Shown here piece by piece: positions 32,700-40,598 of a stretch of DNA of 64,000 nucleotides. This DNA is from Actinomycetota bacterium (lineage in GTDB: Bacteria; Actinomycetota; Acidimicrobiia; Acidimicrobiales; Ilumatobacteraceae), in assembly GCA_963169665.1 (NCBI GenBank), contig CAUJET010000205.1, positions 17,899 through 81,898 on the forward strand, given 5' to 3'. Each line of letters begins with the position of its first letter. Position 1 is the stretch's first letter. The position numbers were made by a program, and so were the translations under genes. The notes beneath the pieces were generated by a model. That model did no database searches, had not been told where the DNA came from, and was given only the letters and a program-made list of their open reading frames with translations.

Positions 32700-34448
32700 T
32701 CACTCGCCGATCAGCTGCTTGCGGAGCTCGCGCTTGACGAACTTGCCGTTCGCGTTGCGCGGCAGCTGGTCGTCGAGGAACCACACCTTCGCCGGGATCT
32801 TGTGCTTGGCGATCCGCTCGCCGAGGAAGGCGCGCAGCTCGGCCTCGGTCATCGAGGCTCCGGGCTTCAGCACGATCGCGCAGGCGACCTCCTCGCCGAG
32901 GCGCTCGTCGGGGATGCCGAACACGGCCGTCTCGGCCACGTCGTCGTGCTGGTAGATCGCGGTCTCGACCTCGCTGCAGTACACGTTCTCGCCGCCACGC
33001 AGCACCATGTCCTTGGCGCGGTCGACGATGAAGACGAAGCCGTCCTCGTCGATCTTGGCGATGTCGCCGGTGTTGAACCAGCCGTCGCGGATCGAATCGG
33101 CGGTGGCCTCGGGCCGGTTGAGGTAGCCCTTGATCACGACGGCGCCGCGCACACACAGCTGGCCGACGGTGTCGGGGCCGGCCGGCAGGTCGTTGCCCTC
33201 GTCGTCGACGAGCTTGGCGTCGAGGGTCGGCACCACCGGGCCGCACGAGGCAGGCTTCTCGATGAAGAAGCGGGCCGAGTTCGCGGTGACGATGCCGTGG
33301 GTCTCGGTGAGGCCGTAGCCGGTGGACGGCGCACCCTTGCCCTTCAACGCGCCGGCGATCTTGTCGACCAGGTCGGGCTGGAGTGCGGCGCCGCCGCCGC
33401 CCATGCCCTGCAGGCTCGAGGTGTCGCGCGATTCCCAGTCGGGGTGCTGCAGCAGCTCACGGCTCATCGTCGGCACGCCGGAGAACGTGGTGACGCCCTC
33501 GCGCTCGATCAGTTCGAGCGCTCGACCCGGGTCCCACTTGTAGGTGAACACGATGCGGGAACCCGTGAGCGTGGCCGGGTGGAGCAGGCAGTTGCAGGCG
33601 GTCACGTGGAACAACGGGGTGGGCGCCATGTACACGTTCTGCGCCGGCGGCGGAGTGGTGGGCGCTGCGGGCGGCTCGACCTCGCCGGCGGCGACTGCCT
33701 TGCCCTCGGCGGCCGCCGTGGCGGTGCCCATGAACACGAGGTTCATCAGGTTGTGCACCGAGCCGCGGTGGGTGAGCTGGGCGCCCTTCGGGAAGCCGGT
33801 GGTGCCCGAGGTGTAGAAGATCGTCGCGTCGTCGTCGGGGTCGATCGTGGCAGCGGGCAGGTCGGCCGGGGCATCGGCGCCCACGACGACGTCGGCCCAG
33901 CGGCTGGCGTCGGCGGGCAGCTCACGGTCGGACCGGACGCTGATCACGTGCATCGGGCCGCCGGCGCGCACCTCGTCGAGCACGTGCAGGGCGCGCTCGA
34001 GCCGCTCGTCGTCGGCGATCAGCACCTTCGGGCGCGAGTCGGTGAGGCCGTACGACATCTCCGTCGGGGTCCACCAGGCGTTCATACCGACCACGGCCGC
34101 ACCGACCGAGATCGTGGCCCAGTAGCCCACGACCCATTCCGGATAGTTGCGCATCGCGAGCGCCACGCGATCGCCGCTGCCCACACCGTGGGTGTCGCGC
34201 AGCCGGTGGGCGAGGGCGCGCACCTGGGCCTGGATCTCGCCGTACGTGTACCGCTCGTCCTCGTAGACGATGTAGTCCTTCTCGCCGTGCGGGGCGGTCA
34301 TCTCCCACACCGACCGCATGTTCGGGGGCGCCGACGTGAACACCTTGATGGGCACGTCACGGACGACGATCTCGGACACTTCGAAGGGCGAGCCCGGAGC
34401 GGTGAGCTCCTGGCGGGCGGTCAGGTAGTGGTGCATCACGGGGGCCAT
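32700..34448 (-). CDS. Acyl-CoA synthetase (ANL superfamily)
   Basis: A 582-residue AMP-forming acyl-CoA ligase. Motifs in order: phosphate loop YTSGTTGFPKGAQLTH (about residues 200-215), the A5 motif STGYGLTETHG, the hinge region FVFIVDRAKDMVLRGGENV, and the catalytic C-terminal Lys in PRNANGKFVKRELRK. A flexible insert of about 35 Ala/Pro/Glu-rich residues after HNLMNLVFMG is unusual. The substrate is probably a fatty or aromatic acid. ATG 34448 is the first start; ATG 34436 is also possible, and neither has a good ribosome site. It is followed one base later by the alpha/beta-hydrolase gene and diverges from the adenylyltransferase gene. Confidence 0.9.
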   Translation of the reverse strand: MAPVMHHYLTARQELTAPGSPFEVSEIVVRDVPIKVFTSAPPNMRSVWEMTAPHGEKDYIVYEDERYTYGEIQAQVRALAHRLRDTHGVGSGDRVALAMRNYPEWVVGYWATISVGAAVVGMNAWWTPTEMSYGLTDSRPKVLIADDERLERALHVLDEVRAGGPMHVISVRSDRELPADASRWADVVVGADAPADLPAATIDPDDDATIFYTSGTTGFPKGAQLTHRGSVHNLMNLVFMGTATAAAEGKAVAAGEVEPPAAPTTPPPAQNVYMAPTPLFHVTACNCLLHPATLTGSRIVFTYKWDPGRALELIEREGVTTFSGVPTMSRELLQHPDWESRDTSSLQGMGGGGAALQPDLVDKIAGALKGKGAPSTGYGLTETHGIVTANSARFFIEKPASCGPVVPTLDAKLVDDEGNDLPAGPDTVGQLCVRGAVVIKGYLNRPEATADSIRDGWFNTGDIAKIDEDGFVFIVDRAKDMVLRGGENVYCSEVETAIYQHDDVAETAVFGIPDERLGEEVACAIVLKPGASMTEAELRAFLGERIAKHKIPAKVWFLDDQLPRNANGKFVKRELRKQLIGE

Positions 34449-34512
34449 CGTTGCAGGAGGACTGTGTCCGCTGCCACACGGACCGGCGGGGCGGCATGGC
34501 ACGATCGGGGTC

Positions 34513-35013
34513 GTGGACGAACCGCTGCACCCGACCGACCACCCGACGGCGCTGATCGTCGGTCGCTTCAACCCGCCCCATCTCGGGCACAGCTTCATGA
34601 TCGACTGGGCGGCCGAGCGGGTGGGGCGGCTGGTCGTGTTCGTCAACACCCGTGACGGCGAGCTGGTGCCGGGCGAGCTGCGCGCCGGTTGGTTGGCCGA
34701 GCTGCACCCGCAGGTGTCGGTGGTGGAGGTGCGCCACGACCTCGACACCGACTTCGACGACGAGGGCCTGTGGGCCCGGTGGATGGCGTTGTTCCGCGAG
34801 CGCTGGCCGCACGACGAGGGCCCGCACGCGGTGTTCTCGAGCGATCCGTACATCGACGAATTGGCCCGCCGCTTCGGGGCGGTCGCGATCGTGGTCGATC
34901 CGGAGCGGACGACGGTGCCGATCAGCGCGACGATGATCCGCGAGTCGCCGGCCGAGCACCTCCACCGCCTTGCCCCGAACGTGCGGGCCTGGGTGGAGAC
35001 CAATCTCGTCTGA
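34513..35013 (+). CDS. Nicotinamide-nucleotide adenylyltransferase-like nucleotidyltransferase
   Basis: A 166-residue Rossmann-type nucleotidyltransferase. The first nucleotide motif is VGRFNPPHLGHSFMI (GxFxPxHxGH, about residues 16-30), and the second is PISATMIRESP (ISxTxxR, about 138-148). The spacing and length fit the NadM/NadR group that joins NMN or nicotinic acid mononucleotide with ATP to make NAD precursors; cytidylyltransferases share the motifs, so the substrate is not certain. The GTG start has no ribosome site; CACGAT 7 nt upstream is a weak -10 match. It diverges from the acyl-CoA ligase. Confidence 0.82.
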   Translation: MDEPLHPTDHPTALIVGRFNPPHLGHSFMIDWAAERVGRLVVFVNTRDGELVPGELRAGWLAELHPQVSVVEVRHDLDTDFDDEGLWARWMALFRERWPHDEGPHAVFSSDPYIDELARRFGAVAIVVDPERTTVPISATMIRESPAEHLHRLAPNVRAWVETNLV

Positions 35014-35081
35014 GCGTGTCCCCCCTCCCCGGCGCGCTGGTCCACCCGAGTGGCACCGGTACACCCGGGTGCACCGGGAAC

Positions 35082-35153
35082 CCTCGGGTGGGCGGCTGGC
35101 ACTCGGGTGGGCGGCTGGCACTCGGGTGGGCGGCTGGCACTCGGGTGGGCGGA
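35082..35153. repeat. 19-bp tandem repeat (ACTCGGGTGGGCGGCTGGC)
   Basis: Two perfect 19-bp units (35101-35119, 35120-35138) are flanked by partial units on both sides (35082-35100 and 35139-35153). Related inverted pieces lie at 35042-35075. It lies between convergent genes and shares its core with the repeat at 31739-31840. Confidence 0.85.
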
Positions 35154-35265
35154 CGCGGCAGCGCCCCGCCGTCTCGTGACAGCGGGGCGCCGGCTTGCAG
35201 TGCTGACGGGGGTCCGGACCACGCCCTGGGGCGTGACCGGTCGTCAGATCAGTCGTTGTGGGGGA

Positions 35266-35901
35266 TCACTTGTTCGGCTGGGGCAGGGTGCGCAGGTACG
35301 GCTTGACCGTGGTCCAGCCCTGCGGGAAGAGGGTCTTGGCCTCGTCGTCGGTGACGGCGGCGCCGATGATGACGTCGCCACCGTCGGTCCAGTTGGCCGG
35401 GGTGGCGACCTTGTACTGCGCAGTCAGCTGGAGGCTGTCGATCACGCGAAGGATCTCGTCGAAGTTGCGACCCGTGCTCGCGGGATAGGTGATGGTGAGC
35501 TTCACCTTCTTGTCGGGGCCGATCACGAACACCGAGCGGACGGTGAGGGTGTCGTTCGCGTTCGGGTGAATCATGTCGTAGAGGTCGGCGACCTTGCGCT
35601 CGGGATCGCCGATCATCGGGAAGTTCACCGGTGTGCCCTGGGTCTCGCCGATGTCGCCCTCCCACTTCAGGTGGGATTCGACGTCGTCGACCGAGAGGCC
35701 GATCACCTTCACGTTGCGCTTGTCGAACTCCGGCTTGATCTTGGCGACGTAGCCGAGCTCGGTGGTGCACACCGGGGTGAAGTCCTTGGGGTGGCTGAAC
35801 AGCACGCCCCACGAGTCGCCCAGCCACTCGTGGAAGCTGATCTCGCCCTGGGTGGTGGGGGCGGTGAAGTCGGGTGCGATGTCGCCGAGTCGGACGGACA
35901 T
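35266..35901 (-). CDS. 1-Cys peroxiredoxin (Prx6 family)
   Basis: A 211-residue Prx6-type peroxiredoxin that reduces hydrogen or organic peroxides. The peroxidatic Cys is in DFTPVCTTELG (about residue 46), followed by the Prx6 features GLSVDDVESHLKW, RSVFVIGPDKKVKLTITYP and the C-terminal VIIGAAVTDDEAK then PQGWTTVKPYLR. No second conserved Cys is seen, so an external thiol such as mycothiol is the likely reductant. ATG 35901 follows AAGGAG with good spacing; the longer in-frame extension is not conserved. It diverges from the ArsR/SRPBCC operon across the promoter-operator at 36018-36056. Confidence 0.93.
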   Translation of the reverse strand: MSVRLGDIAPDFTAPTTQGEISFHEWLGDSWGVLFSHPKDFTPVCTTELGYVAKIKPEFDKRNVKVIGLSVDDVESHLKWEGDIGETQGTPVNFPMIGDPERKVADLYDMIHPNANDTLTVRSVFVIGPDKKVKLTITYPASTGRNFDEILRVIDSLQLTAQYKVATPANWTDGGDVIIGAAVTDDEAKTLFPQGWTTVKPYLRTLPQPNK

Positions 35902-36017
35902 GTCGGTACTCCTTGTACGTGTTGCGAGATGGTTGCCAGATGGTGCCGGTCGTGCGATCGGTGCACGTGGTCGAACCGGCGTCACCCTACTCCTATTCCC
36001 GACCACTTCAATCGGGA

Positions 36018-36056
36018 TTGACAGGTGACTATTTAGTCACATATTGTCTCACCTGT
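36018..36056 (+). promoter_or_regulatory. Consensus promoter overlapped by nested palindromic operator (arsR gene)
   Basis: TTGACA (36018-36023), an 18-bp spacer and TATTGT (36042-36047) give a near-ideal housekeeping promoter. The start codon GTG 36055 begins 7 nt after the -10 box, so the transcript is leaderless. A 7-bp inverted repeat, GTGACTA-TT-TAGTCAC (36025-36040), fills the spacer. An outer pair, ACAGGTGA (36021-36028) and TCACCTGT (36049-36056), encloses the -10 box. Autorepression by the encoded ArsR protein is the likely function. Confidence 0.75.
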
Positions 36057-36402
36057 GGACGAGACGGATCGGGACGACCTGGTGTTCAAGGCGCTGGCCG
36101 ACCCGACCCGTCGCGCCTTGCTCGACGAGCTGTTCGCGCTCGACGGCCAGACCGTGCAGGCCCTGTGCGACCGCCACCCGGAGATGACCCGGTTCGGGGT
36201 GATGAAACACCTGGCCGTGCTCGAGTCGGCGAACCTCGTCGTCTCGATGAAGGAGGGGCGCAGCAAGCGCCACTTCCTCAACCCGATCCCGATCCAGCAG
36301 TTGAGCGACCGCTGGATCGGCAAGTACGCCCGGCCGTTCAGCCGGGCGATGACCGACCTCCAGCGCCGGCTGGAACGAGCGCCCCAGGAGGGCTCCGCAT
36401 GA
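36055..36402 (+). CDS. ArsR-family transcriptional regulator
   Basis: A 115-residue winged-helix regulator. The opening DLVFKALADPTRRALLDEL is the classic ArsR first helix pair, and the recognition helix lies in EMTRFGVMKHLAVLESANL, followed by the wing SMKEGRSKRHFLNP. No Cys cluster for metal sensing is present, as in the ArsR proteins paired with AHSA1/SRPBCC genes. The GTG start is fixed by the promoter, which leaves no leader. It overlaps the SRPBCC gene by 4 nt. The palindromes around its own promoter suggest autoregulation, possibly extending to the divergent peroxiredoxin. Confidence 0.92.
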   Translation: MDETDRDDLVFKALADPTRRALLDELFALDGQTVQALCDRHPEMTRFGVMKHLAVLESANLVVSMKEGRSKRHFLNPIPIQQLSDRWIGKYARPFSRAMTDLQRRLERAPQEGSA

Positions 36403-37313
36403 GTACGCGTCACGTCCACCGCATCTACATCAGAGCGACTGCCGAGCAGGTCTGGGAGGGCTTGGTCGACCCGGCGTTCACACGGCGGTACTTCCACGAC
36501 ACGGCGTTCGACGCCGCGCCGCAGGCCGGGCAACCGTACCGAACGACGATGTCCGGTGGAGCGCCCGCCGTGGACGGGATCATCGAGGTGTGCGAGCCGC
36601 CCCATCGGCTGGTGCAGACCTGGCACGTGCTCTACGACGCAGCGATGGCGGAGGAACCGCCGAGCCGGGTGGAGTGGACCATCACCGAAGCGGGCGAGGG
36701 ACTCGTGCGTCTCGACGTCGTGCACGGCGACCTGGCCCTCAGCCCGCTCACGTGGGCGCACGTGAAGGACGGATGGCCGTTGCTGCTGCACTCGTTGAAG
36801 TCGTTGCTCGAGACCGGTGAACCGCTCCCGGAGGAGACCCGTGCCGCCCCCGAAGCCATCGAGGACGCCGACGGCGAGTGGCACCGGGCGCAGGGCATCG
36901 TGTGCAACAACGGGGTGTGGGAGATGGTGTCCGCCGATCGCACACCGGCCAACGACGAGGAGATGCTGCGGCGCGCGTACGCCTCGGCGTACCACTGGCA
37001 GCGGGCCGCGCGCCGGACGCCGGCGAACGAGGTCCGCGGGCTGTACATGCTGGCAAAGGCGCTGTTGCTGGCCGGTCAGCCCGAGCGGTCGATGCACTAC
37101 GCAGACGCATGTCTCGCCGGCTGTCTCGAGCACGGCCTGGTCGACTTCGACCTCGCCTACGCCCACGAGGCGCGGGCCCGGGCGCTCGGCGCCCTCGGCG
37201 ACACCGAGGCGTCGCTCGCCGAATGGACGATCGCGAAGGCGGTGCCCGTGGCCGAACCCGAGGACCGCGAGATCGTCGAAGCCGACTTCGCCGACGCGCC
37301 GGTCACCGCCTGA
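36399..37313 (+). CDS. SRPBCC (AHSA1-like) domain protein with C-terminal helical-repeat domain
   Basis: A 304-residue protein. Residues 1-150 form an AHSA1-like START/SRPBCC domain, a hydrophobic-ligand-binding cup: HVHRIYIRATAEQVWEGLVDP, then the strand pattern ending WPLLLHSLKSLLETG. The C-terminal half (about 190-295) is helical with TPR-like repeats (EVRGLYMLAKALLLAGQPERS, AYAHEARARALGALGDTEAS). This fusion is not the usual one; most ArsR-linked AHSA1 proteins stop after the first domain. It is coupled to arsR by an ATGA overlap, so its level is probably controlled by that regulator. The ligand is unknown. Confidence 0.85.
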   Translation: MSTRHVHRIYIRATAEQVWEGLVDPAFTRRYFHDTAFDAAPQAGQPYRTTMSGGAPAVDGIIEVCEPPHRLVQTWHVLYDAAMAEEPPSRVEWTITEAGEGLVRLDVVHGDLALSPLTWAHVKDGWPLLLHSLKSLLETGEPLPEETRAAPEAIEDADGEWHRAQGIVCNNGVWEMVSADRTPANDEEMLRRAYASAYHWQRAARRTPANEVRGLYMLAKALLLAGQPERSMHYADACLAGCLEHGLVDFDLAYAHEARARALGALGDTEASLAEWTIAKAVPVAEPEDREIVEADFADAPVTA

Positions 37314-37520
37314 GCGGTGCCGGCCCCTCGGACGCTCACGCGCCGGGTCCGGTGTCGCCCAGGTCGTCGCGCGACCGCCAGATGCGACGATCCATGGCGG
37401 ACGCTCGCGCAGGTACCAGTTCCCGTTGGCCACCGAGGCGTACCGGCGTCCGGAGGAGCAGCGACCGACGCATCCCTCCATGGCGCCGGTGGTGCATCGG
37501 AACCTGCTGGTGCAGGTGTG
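37314..37520. other. Gap between convergent genes, no feature recognised
   Basis: 207 bp between the SRPBCC stop and the ABC ATPase stop. Short open frames exist on both strands, but none has a start with support, a family match or a consistent codon pattern. Confidence 0.6.
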
Positions 37521-38243
37521 TCAGGCGGCCCGGCGAACCTGGCCCTCGTGGAGCTGGACCGTCTGGGCCGGGTGCAGGGTCGTCGACCACGCGGCGTGAT
37601 GCGTCGCCACCACGATCGTGGCGTCGCCCGCACGCTCCGTGAGCGCTCGGGTGAGGCCGGTGAGCTGGTCGGCGTCGAGCGACGCATCGGGTTCATCGAG
37701 GACGAGCAGGGACGGACGGCCGGCGAGCGCGGCGGCCAGGGCGACCCGTCGGCGTTGGCCGCCCGACAGACGCCCGCACCGCTCCGCGCCGAGGTCGTCC
37801 ATCCCGACCGCGACGAGCGCACGGTGCACCATCGCCCGCCTCGAGCGTGGGTCGGTGCCCAGCTCGCGCATCACCGCGACGAGGTCGACGTGGTCGAACA
37901 CCCGCAGTCGCGGCGGGACGGAGTCGTGCTGGGGCAGGTACCCGAGGGAGCGTCGCGTGGCGAGCAGCGCGGCGTCGATCGCAGCCGCGTCGGCCCGGTC
38001 GGCCCGGTCGGCCCGGTCTGTCCGGTCGGCCCGGTCGGCGACGACGCGGCCGGCGACGGTGATCCGACCGGCGTCGGGAGCGACGACGGTGGCGAGCAGC
38101 CGGAGCAGCGTCGACTTGCCGCTGCCGTTGGCCCCCTGCACCACCGTGATGCCGGGGCCGACGGTGAGCGAGTCGACCGTGAGCGTGAACCGTTCGGCGA
38201 GGCGGACCACGATGCCGTCGAGGTGGAGGGTCGGTGCGGTCAT
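37521..38243 (-). CDS. ABC transporter ATP-binding protein with repeat insert
   Basis: A 240-residue ATPase of the ABC-2 (CcmA-like) group. Motifs: Walker A VQGANGSGKSTLLRL (about residues 36-50), Q-loop LGYLPQHDSVPP, signature LSGGQRRRVALAAAL, Walker B LLVLDEPDASLD, H-loop VATHH. Between Walker A and the Q-loop there is a polar insert of RAD/TD repeats encoded by five 9-bp units (37991-38035) that homologues would not be expected to share. The start overlaps the stop of the membrane protein gene (ATGA), which in turn overlaps an ECF sigma factor gene. The three form one translationally coupled unit. Confidence 0.88.
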   Translation of the reverse strand: MTAPTLHLDGIVVRLAERFTLTVDSLTVGPGITVVQGANGSGKSTLLRLLATVVAPDAGRITVAGRVVADRADRTDRADRADRADAAAIDAALLATRRSLGYLPQHDSVPPRLRVFDHVDLVAVMRELGTDPRSRRAMVHRALVAVGMDDLGAERCGRLSGGQRRRVALAAALAGRPSLLVLDEPDASLDADQLTGLTRALTERAGDATIVVATHHAAWSTTLHPAQTVQLHEGQVRRAA

Positions 38244-38944
38244 CGGCCGTCCCAGTGCTCGAGGTGCCGGCGGCCGGTGACGAGGACGACGGTTGCGAGG
38301 GCAGCCACGGCGAGCGCCACGAGCTGACCGGTCGCGCGGAACGGAGCGGCGGCGTCGCCGGCGGTCTGTGCGATCGCGACCACGAGCATGATCCACGCCG
38401 TGCCGACGACGCCGGCAGCCGTGCGCATCCCGAGCCGAGTGCCGATGGCGAGGGTGGTGGCGGTGGTGGCCGCTGCGGGCAGCAGCCAGGCCAGGCGGAG
38501 CCAGCCGGCCGACGGCGCGAGGAGCACGCCGAGCAGCGTGAGCGCGGCCGAGGCCGCCAGCACCGTCGCCGTCCGCAGCAGCACGAGACGGAGACCCGAG
38601 AGCGGGGCGGCGAGCGACACCTCGTGGGCCCGGTCGGCACCCGACCCGTAGGCGAGGGCGACGCCCACCACGGGCACGAGCGGTGCGAGCGTGAGCAGCA
38701 CGGCGAGGCGGCCGGCGTCGTCCCACGTGGTGTCGCCGGCGGACGACGCGAACAGCAGCACCACGGCGACCGACACGAACCAGGCGATCCGCAGCGTCGG
38801 CGTCGCGGCGACGAGGCGCGCCGTCGGCTCGGGCACCCGTGCTCGCAGCAGCAGTCGCTCGAAGCGGCTGCGGGGCGGCGCGTCGATCCCGGCCATCACG
38901 ACGTCGAGGTTGTGCGCGAGGCGGGCGTCGAGGTCGGGGATCAT
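38240..38944 (-). CDS. Multispanning membrane protein, probable ABC permease subunit
   Basis: A 234-residue membrane protein with about six hydrophobic segments after a soluble N-terminus of 50 or so residues. The N-terminal segment (DLDARLAHNLDVVMAGIDA then VPEPTARLVAATPTLRIAW) has no zinc-finger anti-sigma motif. Coupling by 4-nt overlaps to both the ECF sigma gene and the ABC ATPase gene suggests that it is the transmembrane half of the exporter and/or couples membrane state to the sigma factor. The sequence is too degenerate to name a family. Confidence 0.72.
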   Translation of the reverse strand: MIPDLDARLAHNLDVVMAGIDAPPRSRFERLLLRARVPEPTARLVAATPTLRIAWFVSVAVVLLFASSAGDTTWDDAGRLAVLLTLAPLVPVVGVALAYGSGADRAHEVSLAAPLSGLRLVLLRTATVLAASAALTLLGVLLAPSAGWLRLAWLLPAAATTATTLAIGTRLGMRTAAGVVGTAWIMLVVAIAQTAGDAAAPFRATGQLVALAVAALATVVLVTGRRHLEHWDGR

Positions 38945-39477
38945 CGGAGGTCCTCCTGCAGCACGGAGCGGGCGCGGGCGAGACGGCTCTTCACCGTGCC
39001 CTGGGGAATGCCGAGCAGGACCGCTGCCTCGGCGGTGGTGAGCCCGTCGAGGTACACGGCTCGCACGACGTCGTGGAGCTCGGCCGGCAAACGGCCGAGC
39101 AGTTCGTGCGCCCGGGTGCCCGGGGCGGGCAGGGGCTCGGGTTCCGGCAGCGTGGCCGCCGGGCTCGGTGCCGGTCGGCGTCGCAACTGGTCGATCAGCT
39201 TGCGGAGCGCGATCGTCCACAGCCACGCGCCCACCTCGCCACCGGTGTCGCGATACGTGCCAGCGGATCGCCACACCGCGAGGAACGTGTCCTGCAGCGC
39301 GGTGTCGACCAGTTCGGGATCGCCGCACCGACGATGGAGGCGCACCATCAGCATCCGGGCGTGTCGGTGGTACAGGGTCTCGAACGCCCTGCGATCGCCG
39401 GCGGCGATCGCAGCGACCACCGCGGCGTCCGAACGCTCCTGGTCCACGCGCACCAGCGTGTCAGCCCGTCGCGGCAT
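38941..39477 (-). CDS. ECF-type RNA polymerase sigma factor
   Basis: A 178-residue group 4 sigma factor. Region 2 is AIAAGDRRAFETLYHRHARML through LQDTFLAVWRSAGTY (about residues 25-80), and region 4 is LPAELHDVVRAVYLDGLTTAEAA with the helix-turn-helix GIPQGTVKSRLARAR (about 125-170). ATG 39477 follows GGGGAG at 7 nt and overlaps the end of the desaturase gene by 17 nt; GTG 39453 is an alternative. It is followed by the membrane protein and ABC ATPase genes in one coupled unit, which it may autoregulate. No classical anti-sigma factor is visible. Confidence 0.92.
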   Translation of the reverse strand: MPRRADTLVRVDQERSDAAVVAAIAAGDRRAFETLYHRHARMLMVRLHRRCGDPELVDTALQDTFLAVWRSAGTYRDTGGEVGAWLWTIALRKLIDQLRRRPAPSPAATLPEPEPLPAPGTRAHELLGRLPAELHDVVRAVYLDGLTTAEAAVLLGIPQGTVKSRLARARSVLQEDLR

Positions 39478-40429
39478 CTGCGCGCACTCCCCGTCGCCGG
39501 ACCCGACGGCCGGTCCGCCGGAACGGGTGGAGCAGCTGCGCGCCGATCGAGGTCGGGACGGGTTCGTCGACGCCGTAGCGCCGCGGTCCCGGGCCGTCGG
39601 GCACCCGGAACGTCCCGAACAGCAGGTCCCACACCGGCAGCAGGGTGCTGAAGTTCGTGTTGATGGCCTCGGGTTCGTTCGCGTGGTGCCAGTGGTGGAA
39701 GTCGGGCGTGAGCACGAGGAAGCGGAGCTTCCGGAGTCGCCAGCGGACGTTGAGGTGGGCCCAGATGCCGACGACGAACTGGAGCACGGCGAGCGCCCCG
39801 GTGATCTCCGCGTCGAACCCGGCGGCGAGCACGAACGCGAACGCGGGCGCGATGAACGCACCGTCGAGCGGGTGGGCGCGGAACCCCGACACCCAGTCGA
39901 GGTGGCGGGTGGAGTGGTGGATCGCGTGGAATCGCCAGAACAGCGGGACCGTGTGGCTCCACCGGTGCGTCCAGTACACGAGCACGTCGAACAGCAGGAT
40001 GCCGGCGGTCGTGCGCACCCAGCCGGGCAGCAGCCCCACCGCCGGCCGGAGCGCCAGGCCCGGGAGCCATGCCAGCGACACCGCGCCGAGCACCACCGCA
40101 GCGACGAGGCCGACGAACTGCAGCGCCGGCGACGCCACCGCGTAGGCGAGGTCCGTGCGCAGCGCCAGGCGACGCACGCCCACGGGGTGCCGCCGCCACA
40201 GCCGCTCGAGCGGCCACGAGATCACGAACAGCACGGCGATCGCACCGACGGCGGTGTTGCCGACCGCGATGCTCGCCAGTGCTGCCACGGTGCCGGCGAG
40301 GGTGAGCGCGACCGTCCGACGGGTGTGCGGGGCGCGATGTCGTGCCGTGGGATCAGGCGCCGGCCAGGGGTGCGCGGTCGGCATGACCGGCCGGGCGGAT
40401 GCCGGCGGATCGAGCAGCGAGGTGTCCAT
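39461..40429 (-). CDS. Sterol desaturase/fatty acid hydroxylase family membrane enzyme
   Basis: A 322-residue membrane enzyme of the di-iron fatty acid hydroxylase family. The His clusters are all present: HRWSH, FHAIHHSTRH, HLN and HHWHHAN, set among about five membrane segments. Such enzymes hydroxylate or desaturate sterols, carotenoids or alkyl lipids using O2. The short Pro/Ala-rich N-terminus (residues 1-35) is not conserved in type. It shares its end with the start of the ECF sigma gene. Its promoter lies near the 16-bp tandem repeats shared with the divergent small monooxygenase-like gene. Confidence 0.9.
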   Translation of the reverse strand: MDTSLLDPPASARPVMPTAHPWPAPDPTARHRAPHTRRTVALTLAGTVAALASIAVGNTAVGAIAVLFVISWPLERLWRRHPVGVRRLALRTDLAYAVASPALQFVGLVAAVVLGAVSLAWLPGLALRPAVGLLPGWVRTTAGILLFDVLVYWTHRWSHTVPLFWRFHAIHHSTRHLDWVSGFRAHPLDGAFIAPAFAFVLAAGFDAEITGALAVLQFVVGIWAHLNVRWRLRKLRFLVLTPDFHHWHHANEPEAINTNFSTLLPVWDLLFGTFRVPDGPGPRRYGVDEPVPTSIGAQLLHPFRRTGRRVRRRGVRADAATG

Positions 40430-40483
40430 GTCGTCGCTAACGAGACAGGTCGCCCGAACGGTTCACGACCCGGTGGAACGTGC

Positions 40484-40562
40484 GAGCCCGAAACCCACGA
40501 GCCCCGAAACCCACGAGCCCTGAATCCCACGAGCCCTGAATCCCACGAGCCCCGAATCCCAC
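40484..40562. repeat. 16-bp tandem repeat, five units, between divergent genes
   Basis: Units with consensus GAGCCCYGAAWCCCAC run from 40484 to 40562 (first unit 15 bp, the others 16). They lie between the leftward desaturase and the rightward ABM-like gene, in the region where both promoters must be. Confidence 0.88.
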
Positions 40563-40598
40563 GAGCATCGCCCTGCCGTGCCGTGGCATCGTGTCCAG

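Noticed and set aside
36055..36402. Metal-sensing ArsR linked to the peroxiredoxin
   Set aside because: No Cys cluster for metal binding, and the operator lies on its own promoter. Control of the divergent gene is possible but not shown.
37314..37520. Small gene in the gap (for example an 84-codon minus-strand ORF)
   Set aside because: No ribosome site or leaderless -10, biased amino acid composition, overlaps the ABC gene.
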